Source: Paenibacillus lautus NBRC 15380 (GTDB taxonomy: Bacteria; Bacillota; Bacilli; Paenibacillales; Paenibacillaceae). From it: a stretch of DNA of 64,000 nucleotides. Made by a program: the position numbers and the translations under genes. Below, piece by piece: positions 52,112 through 60,356 of the stretch. Position 1 is the first letter of the stretch. Every line of letters starts with the position of its first letter. The notes beneath the pieces are model-generated. The model saw nothing but the letters and a program-made list of their open reading frames with translations. It had not been told where the DNA came from and made no database searches. The stretch lies in assembly GCF_004000945.1 (NCBI RefSeq), contig NZ_BIMF01000003.1, positions 372,001 to 436,000 on the forward strand. Reading direction: 5' to 3'.

Positions 52112-54169
52112 TCACACGGCCAACCAAGCTGCCGGTTCACCCGAATAGGTCAGCGAAAGTTTATGCATGGCCCGGGTACAAGCAATGTAGAGTAAGCTTC
52201 GGTCCATCTCGGAACGATAGTTTTCGGCGTCCGCAAAAGGAACGATAACCTGATCGAATTCCAGGCCCTTGGCCATATGGGCGAAGGTGATCGTAATTCC
52301 ATCCTGAAAGCGGTCGCTGCTAAAATCGAGCAGATTCACGCTGCCCCCAAGCTCCCTGATGGACTCGTACACCTGCCGGGCCTGCGAGGACGTTTTGCAT
52401 AGGATCCCCATCGTCTGCAGCCCGGAATCTAAAAAGTGACGGCTAAGCTCTTGAATGAACGCCAGCTCCTCCCGGGCGTCACGACACCGGATCACCTGCG
52501 GTTCTTCTCCATGCCGCTCCACGGGAATCATGGTGCTGCCCGGACGGATTCGCTTCGCAAGTCCCATAATCTCCAGCGTGGAGCGATAGCTCTTTAACAG
52601 TTCAATCGTATCGGCATGTGGAAACACGCCCTTGATATCATGCAGTGAAGTGGACGTATATACGTTGACCGACTGGTTGCTGTCCCCAAGAATCGTTTTT
52701 TTGCACGAAAACCATTTGGAGAGCACGACATATTGAATCGGTGTATAATCCTGCATTTCATCGACGAGCAGATGCTTCACCATATCGTATGATGTGCTTC
52801 CCTCCAAATACATTTTGAGATACAGCAGCGGAAAAACGTCAGCATACTCGATCGTTTTCCTTCCGATCATGACGAACATGTCCGGTTTGTTCCTATGCGA
52901 GAAGAATTCCTTGTACATGCTGAGTGCATTTTGAAATTTGAACATTTTTTTGATCGCGGTTTTGACCTTATTGGCTTCTGCGGTTGTCAGCCTCTCTCCA
53001 TCCTCCGTACGAACCCGGCCTGACAGGATGGAGGCCGTCTTCTCCAATCGCTGCCTGAGCGGCATGGTCATGGTGCCAAGGTAACCGTCCATGATCTCCG
53101 AAGCCGAAATACATACGCCCTTCAGCTGAATATCCGCAGGCAGGAAGAACTGCTCATCGGCATACTTCATATAAGCCTCTAGCTCGTGCACGAAGTGCAT
53201 GCCGGCCTTATACCGGATCCGTTCAATAGCCTGCTCGTCATGGGCGTGCACGATTTCGTCCACCTGTTCGGAGAAGGTCTGGAACTGACATAATCCTCCC
53301 AGCTCTTTGGCAGCAAGCTCCTCCATCGTAACCTCCATGATTTTCTCTTCGCCAAGCTCTGGCAGAACGTTGGATATATAATCAGAGAATACTTTATGGG
53401 GGGATATAATGAGCACGTTGCTGGAAGTCAAAGTCTCCTTATGGCGGTACAACAGAAAAGCTACCCTGTGCAGAGCCACTGAGGTTTTGCCTGAACCGGC
53501 CGCTCCCTGTATGATCAGCTCATTTGCGGTTTCGTTTCGTATGATGGCATTTTGCTCCTGCTGGATGGTAGCCACAATATTCTTCATCTTCTCGTCCGAC
53601 GTGCTGCTGAGCTCCTTCTGCAGAACGTCGTCATTGATGTTCATGGAGCTCTCAATCATATATTCCATATGACCGTCTTTGATTTTGTACTGTCTTTTGA
53701 CGGTAATTTCGCCTTGCATTCTGCCCATGGGCGCTTCATACGACGCAGGACCGACATTGTAATCATAGAACAAGCTTGCCACCGGCGAGCGCCAATCATA
53801 GATGAAATGCTCCTGACTTCCTCCGTCCGTGAAAGAATGGATGCCGATATAGTAAGCACCTTCTTCAATCGTTTCATTCGTTCGGAAATCCACCCTGCCA
53901 AAATACGGCGAGGCAAGTAGTTTGCGAATCTTTTGCAGCCTGGCCACCGTCTTCTCTCCCGTATCAATCGATAAGGAAATATCAACCCGGTTGGCCGCTC
54001 GTTCCGCCGCATCCAATTGGGCCATGTTCACCCACAGGTATTTCTTCGCTTCAATGATCTCCTTATACGAGTCGGACACCTTCCCCTCTAATTCATCCGA
54101 TGCTCGATGAAGCTCCTTTAATACAAACTCAAGATATTCCCGCTCCGCGCTTTCGCTTCGATTCAGCAT
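52112..54169 (-). CDS. helD: HelD-like RNA polymerase-recycling ATPase (UvrD-like helicase fold)
   Basis: A 685-residue SF1 ATPase of the HelD group, which binds RNA polymerase and frees it from stalled or drug-bound states. The N-terminal coiled arm (about 1-85) is followed by the HelD signature YYIGIHSFTD then YDWRSPVASLFYDY. Walker A is GAAGSGKTSVALHR near 220, and Walker B LLVDEMQDYTPIQY near 470. C-terminal helicase parts include TFAHMAKGLEFDQVIVPFAD and LLYIACTRAMHKL. It is somewhat shorter than the Bacillus protein (774). GAGGGGG precedes the ATG. Located between two drug-export loci, which would suit a rifamycin-resistance (HelR-like) role, but that is only inference. Confidence 0.88.
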   Translation of the reverse strand: MLNRSESAEREYLEFVLKELHRASDELEGKVSDSYKEIIEAKKYLWVNMAQLDAAERAANRVDISLSIDTGEKTVARLQKIRKLLASPYFGRVDFRTNETIEEGAYYIGIHSFTDGGSQEHFIYDWRSPVASLFYDYNVGPASYEAPMGRMQGEITVKRQYKIKDGHMEYMIESSMNINDDVLQKELSSTSDEKMKNIVATIQQEQNAIIRNETANELIIQGAAGSGKTSVALHRVAFLLYRHKETLTSSNVLIISPHKVFSDYISNVLPELGEEKIMEVTMEELAAKELGGLCQFQTFSEQVDEIVHAHDEQAIERIRYKAGMHFVHELEAYMKYADEQFFLPADIQLKGVCISASEIMDGYLGTMTMPLRQRLEKTASILSGRVRTEDGERLTTAEANKVKTAIKKMFKFQNALSMYKEFFSHRNKPDMFVMIGRKTIEYADVFPLLYLKMYLEGSTSYDMVKHLLVDEMQDYTPIQYVVLSKWFSCKKTILGDSNQSVNVYTSTSLHDIKGVFPHADTIELLKSYRSTLEIMGLAKRIRPGSTMIPVERHGEEPQVIRCRDAREELAFIQELSRHFLDSGLQTMGILCKTSSQARQVYESIRELGGSVNLLDFSSDRFQDGITITFAHMAKGLEFDQVIVPFADAENYRSEMDRSLLYIACTRAMHKLSLTYSGEPAAWLAV

Positions 54170-54324
54170 TCCGATTTCCCCCTCTTTGCTAAAGAATAGC
54201 TTTAAGTATAGGGGTTTCCCGAAAAAAATATAGACTTATACTTTCCGTTGTAGTATTGTGTATTTATCGTGGGTCCAAAAATAGTGATACGATTTACATC
54301 AACCGCAAATGACATACCATAGAT

Positions 54325-54364
54325 AAAAAACCAGGCTGCATGCTCATGCAAACCTGGTTTTTTT
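54325..54364 (-). terminator. Terminator after the second DrrAB-type operon
   Basis: AAAAAACCAGG (54325-54335) with CCTGGTTTTTT; symmetric, ends the minus-strand permease gene stopping at 54372. Confidence 0.88.
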
Positions 54365-54371
54365 GTGCCTC

Positions 54372-55205
54372 TTACCGCTCGTTTTTTGTCTGATACAGAT
54401 ACAGAGTAAACGGGGCGAAAATAGCGATAATCACCACGCAGACCCCGATTCCGATCATGCTCACGGCCATGATTGCCGTGCCGTTCATCAGTCCCCTGAC
54501 CGTGGCTGCCGCCATGCTGATCGGATTCAGATCGATAAGAATGCCCGTCCATTTCGGCATCGTCGACGAATCCACCAGAATGTTGCTGGCGAACAGCAGC
54601 GGATATATCGCGATCATGCTGGACCCCGACACCGTCTCCGGCCGCTTGGCCACGACGCCGATCAGCGCAAATATCCAGCTGACGCTGAATGCAAAAAATA
54701 AGATGAAAGCAATGGCGCATACCATTTGGATGGCGCTGCCCTCGGGGCGGAAGCCCAGCGCAAGCCCCGTACCCAGGGCAACGATAACGCCGACCGTATA
54801 ACGCAAACCATCCGTAAGGATGGAGCCGATGACGGAGGCGGGCTGCCAAAAGGGCAGCGTTCGGAAACGATTGTACACCCCTTTGGTAATATCCGAGCAT
54901 ATCGTGGTTCCGCTGTACACCGTCATGGGAACGACCGTCAGGATGAGGATGCCGGGCAATAGGAATTGAATATAAGCTCCGGTTGACCCAGCCATGGCAC
55001 CTCCGAACAAGTAACTAAATATGAGCAGCAGCAGAACCGGCGACAGAATCGCATCCATCACCAGACCAAACCCGTTATGCTTGGTATGCTGCCAAGTTCT
55101 CCACATAAAGATTCGGATCGCCGTCAGGGCATTGGGATGATCGATATCGGCTTGACGAACAGGCAGCACGCCGTCCTTATTCGCTGTATGTCGGCTTACA
55201 CTCAT
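54372..55205 (-). CDS. ABC-2 permease, DrrB-like (second copy)
   Basis: A 277-residue membrane subunit. TM1-2 region SPVLLLLIFSYLFGGAMAG and the coupling-loop pattern CSDITKGVYNRFRTLPF match the DrrB permease at 33987 in layout. ATG overlaps the ATPase stop by four bases (ATGA). No ribosome site other than that within the ATPase end is needed for coupled translation. Likely exports an amphipathic compound with the ATPase just upstream. Confidence 0.92.
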   Translation of the reverse strand: MSVSRHTANKDGVLPVRQADIDHPNALTAIRIFMWRTWQHTKHNGFGLVMDAILSPVLLLLIFSYLFGGAMAGSTGAYIQFLLPGILILTVVPMTVYSGTTICSDITKGVYNRFRTLPFWQPASVIGSILTDGLRYTVGVIVALGTGLALGFRPEGSAIQMVCAIAFILFFAFSVSWIFALIGVVAKRPETVSGSSMIAIYPLLFASNILVDSSTMPKWTGILIDLNPISMAAATVRGLMNGTAIMAVSMIGIGVCVVIIAIFAPFTLYLYQTKNER

Positions 55206-56152
55206 GGCGTGCCTCCCTTCGACTTCGCGTGGGTCAGTGACAGAAAGACCTCATCCAGACTCGGTTCGCTTAAGGCGAAATATTCAATGGCGAATCCGTT
55301 CTTCATCAGCGTACGAAGAGCCTCATTGGCGGTACTTGCGTCCTCCACCGGGATCTTATGTACCAACGGATGATTGCCCTGCAATACGGTCAGCGCGTGT
55401 TCCTCGTTTAACAAAGTACCGAGCTTGCGCTGATCGGCCGGTTCGATGAATTGGATGGTTAACGTTCTGTTGCCAACGGAAGCCTTTAATTGGCGGGGCG
55501 TCCCTTCCGCAATCAAACTCCCCTTATTCATCACGGCAATCCGGTCCGCCAACTGGTCAGCTTCCTCCAGATATTGCGTCGTCAGCAGCACAGTGGTTCC
55601 ACGCTTCAAAAGCGACCTTACAACCTCCCACACTTGATTGCGGCTTTGCGGATCGAGGCCTGTTGTCGGCTCATCCAGAAAAATAACGTCGGGCTCGGTA
55701 ACGATACTGGCGGCAATATCCAGCCGCCTCCGCATCCCGCCAGAGTAATGCTGCACCGCGCGGTCCTTCGCTTCGCTGAGTCCAAAGGATTCGATCAGCT
55801 CCTCGCTTACGGATCGAGCCGTTTTCGCCGAATAACCGTAAAGCCTTGATATCAGCATTAAATTCTGAAGACCGGAGAGCCCTTCATCCAGTGCTGCAAA
55901 CTGGCCTGTCAGGCTAATCTTTCTTCGAACGTTCCGGGCATTGCCCACAATATCAAACCCGGCCACGCTTGCGAACCCCCCGTCCGGCTTAACCAGGGTG
56001 GATAGCATGTGGATGGTCGTTGTTTTTCCGGCGCCGTTCGGACCTAACAAGGCAAACAGCTCTCCTTGTTCGACTCGCAGATCGATTCCTCGAACGACCT
56101 CCATGCCGTTGTAAGATTTGCGAAGCTCCTTCGTTTCAATGGCGTAAGGCAA
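55202..56152 (-). CDS. ABC transporter ATPase, DrrA type (second copy)
   Basis: A 316-residue ATPase. Walker A GPNGAGKTT, signature HYSGGMRRRLDIA, Walker B VIFLDEPTTGLD, and the DrrA-type C-terminus ending LSEPSLDEVFLSLTHAK. Start is TTG 56152 with GGAGG 11 nt upstream. It heads a two-gene operon; unlike the first copy no regulator is next to it, although the NmrA/WYL genes lie directly upstream on the same strand and could share control. Confidence 0.92.
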   Translation of the reverse strand: MPYAIETKELRKSYNGMEVVRGIDLRVEQGELFALLGPNGAGKTTTIHMLSTLVKPDGGFASVAGFDIVGNARNVRRKISLTGQFAALDEGLSGLQNLMLISRLYGYSAKTARSVSEELIESFGLSEAKDRAVQHYSGGMRRRLDIAASIVTEPDVIFLDEPTTGLDPQSRNQVWEVVRSLLKRGTTVLLTTQYLEEADQLADRIAVMNKGSLIAEGTPRQLKASVGNRTLTIQFIEPADQRKLGTLLNEEHALTVLQGNHPLVHKIPVEDASTANEALRTLMKNGFAIEYFALSEPSLDEVFLSLTHAKSKGGTP

Positions 56153-56213
56153 GTTTCACAGCTCCTCCTCTTCCTATAAAAATCTGTCCCTAGAATGCCA
56201 TAATGGCTTACTC

Positions 56214-57032
56214 TTAAAAATCGTCCAGATGATCGCGGACCCAATCAGCAAGCGTGGCTGCCGGCCGCCCCGTGACTTCCTCCACCGTCGGCAATACGGT
56301 ATAACCGATCTCGAGCGGATTTTTTCCCATTTGCACAAAAAACTCAATCGATTCCTCGTCATAGCCTTGCGCTCTCCATTGATCTCTCGCCTGTTCCTCG
56401 GTCAGTTCGACAAAACGGATGTCCTTGCCTGTTACCTCGCTTATGATCCGAACCGCTTCCGTTCGCGATAGGGCTTCCGGTCCCGTAAGGAAATATTCTT
56501 GGCCATGGTGACCCTCCTCAAGAAGTGCGGCGACGGCAACCCGCGCAATATCGGCTTCATGGATTCTCGCGCTCAGCGCATGGCCGAACGGCTCGCGGAC
56601 GACTCCCTCAATGCGGATCGATTCCTGCCAATCGGCCAAAATATTTGCCATAAATTCGCCTGGCTTGAGCAAGGTCCATTCCATCCCGCTCTCTCGAAGG
56701 GCTGCTTCGACAGGACCTTCTTCATAGCCTACCAATACCGTTACCCGCTTTATGCCTGCCTTCTCGGCAAGCTCAATAATCCGCGGATCCGTCTGCAGGG
56801 ACCCGTAAGCCTCATCACTGGAAATGATCAAATGCATGGCCGTCACGCCTTGCAGGGCGGGAATCAGGCTATCCGGGTCATTGAGATTTCCGGCAACCAC
56901 CTGGACGCCCTCCGGTACTTTCGCTTGCTGGGGATTGCGTGAGATTGCCCTCACTTCGCTGCCTTGCAGCACAAGCTGCTGCACAATGTGTTTTCCAACG
57001 GTTCCTGTAGCTCCTGTTACCAAAATAGTCAT
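56214..57032 (-). CDS. NmrA-like NAD(P)H-binding reductase
   Basis: A 272-residue extended SDR (YtfG/QOR2-NmrA group). The cofactor motif TGATGTVGKHIV is at the N-terminus. GGAGGAAG precedes ATG 57032; a reading to 57092 is ignored. Members reduce quinones or sense NADP; the catalytic Tyr-Lys pair of classical SDRs is absent, as usual for NmrA-like proteins. It lies 52 bp behind the WYL regulator on the same strand and is its likely target. Confidence 0.88.
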   Translation of the reverse strand: MTILVTGATGTVGKHIVQQLVLQGSEVRAISRNPQQAKVPEGVQVVAGNLNDPDSLIPALQGVTAMHLIISSDEAYGSLQTDPRIIELAEKAGIKRVTVLVGYEEGPVEAALRESGMEWTLLKPGEFMANILADWQESIRIEGVVREPFGHALSARIHEADIARVAVAALLEEGHHGQEYFLTGPEALSRTEAVRIISEVTGKDIRFVELTEEQARDQWRAQGYDEESIEFFVQMGKNPLEIGYTVLPTVEEVTGRPAATLADWVRDHLDDF

Positions 57033-57084
57033 ATTCAACTTCCTCCTCAAGCGTCGATTTACGATCCATCTTTTTGGATGTTCC

Positions 57085-57975
57085 TCATTCATAACGTTTA
57101 CGGATTTCTTCCAGCTCCTGCAGCAGATCTTCTTTCAGCTCCGGCGGGGAGATGATCTCCACCTTTGAACCGTAGCTTAAGATCACCGAGATGGCATAAG
57201 CTTTGGTATAGAACACCGTTCGGACATCGAGAAGTCCCTCGCCGGAGATAAAGGCCTCCGGAAATTGCTCGGTCACCCGCGGTCCGGCGGATGAATCGAA
57301 GCGGAGATGAGCCTGTATCCCCTGCAGCGCCTCCCGATCCTCCCGCTCCAGGTTTCCTCTTGGGAGGAACGTGTCGGTGGATACTTCAAGACTGGATATG
57401 CGCGATACTCTGAAGATTCGATTCGCCTGCTTTAACAAGCAGTAGGCCTCCAAATACCATACGCCTTGTTCCCAGTACAGCTGAAGCGGCTCCACTTGCC
57501 GCTCCGAACAGCTGCCGGATGTACTCGTATAATGAAGGGTCATCAGGTTCGAGCGTTCAATGGCATTCAGAATGGGCTGAACCAACGCCCGCTCATGTTC
57601 CGACGTGCTCATATCGAATAGGATTTGTTCATGACATCCTCCGTTCAACAGGGCAGGCTGCAAGGTTCCGAGCTTATTCATGATGCTGGTGTATCTCCCC
57701 TTCACAGTCCCTTCGATGCCCTTTAAAAGATTGTAGATGGCCAAAAAGTCCTCAACGGAGAAGTGCTGCCTCGTCAGATAGAACCCCCCCATCAATTCAA
57801 ACCCGCCATCCGCACCGGGATAGGAAGCAACCGGAATGCCGGCCTGATTAATGAGGTCCACATCGCGGTAGATCGTACGAACCGAGACCTCATACCGGGC
57901 GGCAAGCACCGTGGCCGTCACTCTTTTTTTGGTCAACAATTCCATCGTAATGCCTAGCAGCCGGTCGAGTTTCAT
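57085..57975 (-). CDS. HTH-WYL domain transcriptional regulator
   Basis: A 296-residue YafY-type regulator. HTH part LLGITMELLTKKRVTATVLA then VSVRTIYRDVDLINQAG; WYL domain around 135-215 (LQLYWEQGVWYLEAYCLLK); C-terminal WCX extension. A frame to 58125 is open, but GAGGAG precedes ATG 57975. A 27-bp inverted repeat lies 58 bp upstream and may be its operator. The NmrA-like gene follows. Confidence 0.92.
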   Translation of the reverse strand: MKLDRLLGITMELLTKKRVTATVLAARYEVSVRTIYRDVDLINQAGIPVASYPGADGGFELMGGFYLTRQHFSVEDFLAIYNLLKGIEGTVKGRYTSIMNKLGTLQPALLNGGCHEQILFDMSTSEHERALVQPILNAIERSNLMTLHYTSTSGSCSERQVEPLQLYWEQGVWYLEAYCLLKQANRIFRVSRISSLEVSTDTFLPRGNLEREDREALQGIQAHLRFDSSAGPRVTEQFPEAFISGEGLLDVRTVFYTKAYAISVILSYGSKVEIISPPELKEDLLQELEEIRKRYE

Positions 57976-58032
57976 CGTTAACACTCCTCGCGTTTCGTAC
58001 TTTTTGACTTCTGAATCGAATATTAAAACATA

Positions 58033-58059
58033 AATCCTGACACCTAGTATGTCAGGATT
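58033..58059. promoter_or_regulatory. 27-bp inverted repeat upstream of the WYL regulator
   Basis: AATCCTGACA (58033-58042), 7-nt spacer, TGTCAGGATT (58050-58059): perfect 10-bp arms. The position fits an autoregulatory operator. Confidence 0.65.
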
Positions 58060-58085
58060 AAATATCGTTCCTGTTGAAATAAGGG

Positions 58086-58560
58086 TTATTTTTGATGAAA
58101 AACAGTAGATGAGGTGGAACAACAAAAGGGGCTGAGCAAATTATGGGCAAGCGAAAGCCACCCGACCTCCAGGCTCACCTTATGCAAGCCCCGAAGCAGA
58201 ATGCGCCGGAATCCCCGGTTGTTATTGATCTGCCCAAACACACTTTCCGGCTCGGCCATTCGCCGAACCAACAACGCATGACCCTCCTCACTTCTAAGAT
58301 TCTCCCGGCAATCCACATGAACATAACATTCTTGCGAACGGCTTTGGCGATCTGACGAGAAGATCCGTTATGTGTAAGTGTAGACGAAGACTTTAGCGAG
58401 CATCTTGGGATGGTAGCTGTCTCGACCGCCGCCGGGATAGGCACTCACAAAAATTCGGTCGTCCAAACGGTTGATTGGCTTCATTACGACGCGAACTAGA
58501 TGGTGTTGAAGAATATCTTCCTACAAATCCATTGGCAGATCGAGTAGGTCCATGGTAATT
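58086..58560 (-). mobile_element. Remnant of an IS1182-type transposase gene
   Basis: On the minus strand the pieces of an IS1182 transposase can be read across frames. The N-terminal part gives MDLLDLPMDL, a TAG at 58523-58521, then the segment HHLVRVVMKPINRLDDRIF and AYPGGGRDSYHPKMLAKVF, and a TAA at 58370-58368. A frameshift leads to SSRQIAKAVRKNVMFMW. Near 58310 the text jumps to the C-terminal end RSEEGHALLVRRMAEPESV, then GQINNNRGFRRILLRGLHKV. The central catalytic part is missing. It is inactive. Confidence 0.82.
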
Positions 58561-58569
58561 GAATGTACA

Positions 58570-58635
58570 AAAGAAACCGTTCCTTTCGTACACGGTTTGG
58601 GTAGCACCACCATTTTACCAAAGAACGGTTTCTTT
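58570..58635. repeat. 13-bp inverted repeat beside the transposase remnant
   Basis: AAAGAAACCGTTC (58570-58582) pairs with GAACGGTTTCTTT (58623-58635). Could be the left border or an upstream hairpin of the IS remnant. Confidence 0.55.
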
Positions 58636-58710
58636 GCGTCTAAAAGTAAGCAATCTGCACGGCGTAGCGGAGAGGACGAATCGGTTTCGGACAAGCGTCA
58701 GCGCTCGCCT

Positions 58711-58763
58711 TTGCCCCCACATTTCGTCCTTGCTCAGAACCATTCCAAGAAATGTGGGGGCAA
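58711..58763. repeat. 15-bp perfect hairpin in the intergenic repeat block
   Basis: TTGCCCCCACATTTC (58711-58725) pairs with 58749-58763, 23-nt loop. It stands 5 nt before the composite repeat B. No gene is seen in 58640-58949. Confidence 0.6.
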
Positions 58764-58768
58764 CAGCG

Positions 58769-58855
58769 ATGGGAGAAACGATTCGTACACGGAGCGTCTT
58801 CTAACAGCAAGAAAGGGGCCTCCCGCAAGATCTAAGATCTCTTGGGACAGCCCCC
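58769..58855 (-). repeat. Composite repeat ending in a terminator-like hairpin (copy B)
   Basis: Matches copy A at 12218-12311 (CGTACACGGAGCGTCTTCTA part, AACAG, then the terminator stem). The stem pairs GGGGCCTCCCG-side with GGGACAGCCCC-side around AGATCTAAGATCT. On the minus strand it has TTTCTT after the stem and can end the MBL gene. Confidence 0.7.
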
Positions 58856-58949
58856 TGCATAGATTATATCATGTTCAGACAGGTCCCACTACTACAGAAA
58901 CCATCGGCTGACTGCAGCCTTTCCCGCTGCTGTGCCAAGCTGTTGCGTA

Positions 58950-59714
58950 TTACGCTTTCCATTCGACCCATTCGCCATCCTCCGGAATTTCGATTTGATC
59001 GCGCAGACCTTCCGCTGCCAGACGACCGGACAGCTCCTCTCTTGTCACAAGGCAGTGGTTGATGGCTTCCATATGGACCGCAACCGCCTTCGTATAGGGT
59101 GCATGAAGCAGCAGTTTGATCACATCGTCCTCATCCATAATAATCGGATCTCCCGTGAGAAACCGGGCACCGCCGGCGTTGACAACCGTCATCTCGGGTT
59201 TGTGTGCATCCAAAACTTCTTTCACTTCATCGCACCAGATCGTGTCGCCTGCTATATACAGCGTCGGGTGTCCTTCTGCCTTTAAAATAAAGCCGGATAC
59301 CTGTCCCATCATCTGACCGATCTCACCCGTGCCGTGATGACCACCGGTACGGATTATCGTAACCCCCTCATATTCCAGGGTTTCCTGGACTGCCGTCACG
59401 GACGTAAAGCCTTGCGAAACCAAGGTGTCCTCGTCTCCCGGTTGACACAGGATCGGCGTCGTCTTTGGCAGTGCATCCATAGCAGCTTGATCCCAGTGAT
59501 CCGGATGCAGATGCGTAACCAGCACCACATCCGGATGGAGCTTGTCAGTCACGGAGAACGGCAGCGGTACAAGCGGATTCCGTCTGTCATTCGCGGAGTT
59601 GATGACCGGCGGGTTCGCCTTGGCATCGCTAAACATCGGATCGACCAGCAGTTCAAGATGGGCGTACTGTATTCTTAACGTAGCATTACGTATCAGTTGA
59701 AGTTTCACTTTCAT
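58950..59714 (-). CDS. Metallo-beta-lactamase-fold hydrolase
   Basis: A 254-residue UlaG/YtkL-like MBL protein. Zinc ligands are in THLHPDHWDQ (about 67-76), HHGTGEIG, IAGDTIWCD (Asp ligand) and the late histidine in AVHMEAINHC. The fold is used by many hydrolases of esters, phosphodiesters and lactones; the exact reaction is not readable. It is divergent from an Lrp regulator across 118 bp and is probably its target. Confidence 0.9.
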   Translation of the reverse strand: MKVKLQLIRNATLRIQYAHLELLVDPMFSDAKANPPVINSANDRRNPLVPLPFSVTDKLHPDVVLVTHLHPDHWDQAAMDALPKTTPILCQPGDEDTLVSQGFTSVTAVQETLEYEGVTIIRTGGHHGTGEIGQMMGQVSGFILKAEGHPTLYIAGDTIWCDEVKEVLDAHKPEMTVVNAGGARFLTGDPIIMDEDDVIKLLLHAPYTKAVAVHMEAINHCLVTREELSGRLAAEGLRDQIEIPEDGEWVEWKA

Positions 59715-59832
59715 TTCCCCTTTGTTTCATTTAATATGGTTCTGAACCCATTATAGAGAACGCTGATATGCCCGCCTACAGATTCGTGAAAGGAATTAGG
59801 GGGACTCACTTTCATCGTGAAAGGATATGACC

Positions 59833-60264
59833 ATGCCAAGCGCTCATGAACTCGACGAAGTCGATCTTCGCATATTACATCACCTGCTGGAGGATGCGAG
59901 CCTGTCTCACAAAGCCATCGGAGAGCGGGTGCATTTGACGGGACAAGCTGTCGGGGCCCGTGTTCGTAAGCTGCAGGATCTGGGTGTCATCGAAGGCTTT
60001 ACGCTTCGTTGGAACCCGGACAAAATCGGTCTGGCCGTACATGCTTTTATCACCATGTTCTTGGCGTTAAATACGGCTCATTCTCCCTTCTTGTCCTTTG
60101 TTCAGTCCCACGACATGGTCGCCGAAACCCACCGCGTCAGCGGTGAGGGCTGTTATTGGCTCAGGGTACGGGCGGGCTCGCCCAAGGAATTGAATGATTT
60201 TCTGGAAGAGCTTCTGAAGTACGGGAATTATAAAGTCAGCCTGTCCATTGATCAGGTGAAATAA
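59833..60264 (+). CDS. Lrp/AsnC-family regulator
   Basis: A 143-residue regulator. The N-terminal helix-turn-helix (ELDEVDLRILHHLLEDASLS to LQDLGVIEGF) and C-terminal RAM effector domain (about 65-143) are complete. AAAGGA is better spaced for ATG 59833 than for ATG 59827, two codons earlier. It is divergent from the MBL-fold gene, its likely target. Effector may be an amino acid, by family. Confidence 0.9.
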   Translation: MPSAHELDEVDLRILHHLLEDASLSHKAIGERVHLTGQAVGARVRKLQDLGVIEGFTLRWNPDKIGLAVHAFITMFLALNTAHSPFLSFVQSHDMVAETHRVSGEGCYWLRVRAGSPKELNDFLEELLKYGNYKVSLSIDQVK

Positions 60265-60312
60265 ACAAGAAGAAGCCGCGGATCCTCGAGATCGGCGGTT
60301 TCTTCTTGTTTT
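60263..60312 (+). terminator. Terminator between Lrp and oxidoreductase genes
   Basis: AAACAAGAAGAAGCCGC pairs with GCGGTTTCTTCTTGTTT (one mismatch); bidirectional tracts on both sides. Confidence 0.85.
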
Positions 60313-60356
60313 CTATTATGAATTTTTCATATGATGTATTTTTAATATAATTCCAT

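Noticed and set aside
57975-58125. N-terminal extension of the WYL regulator to 58125
   Set aside because: It would cover the inverted repeat and lacks a ribosome site; GAGGAG supports 57975.
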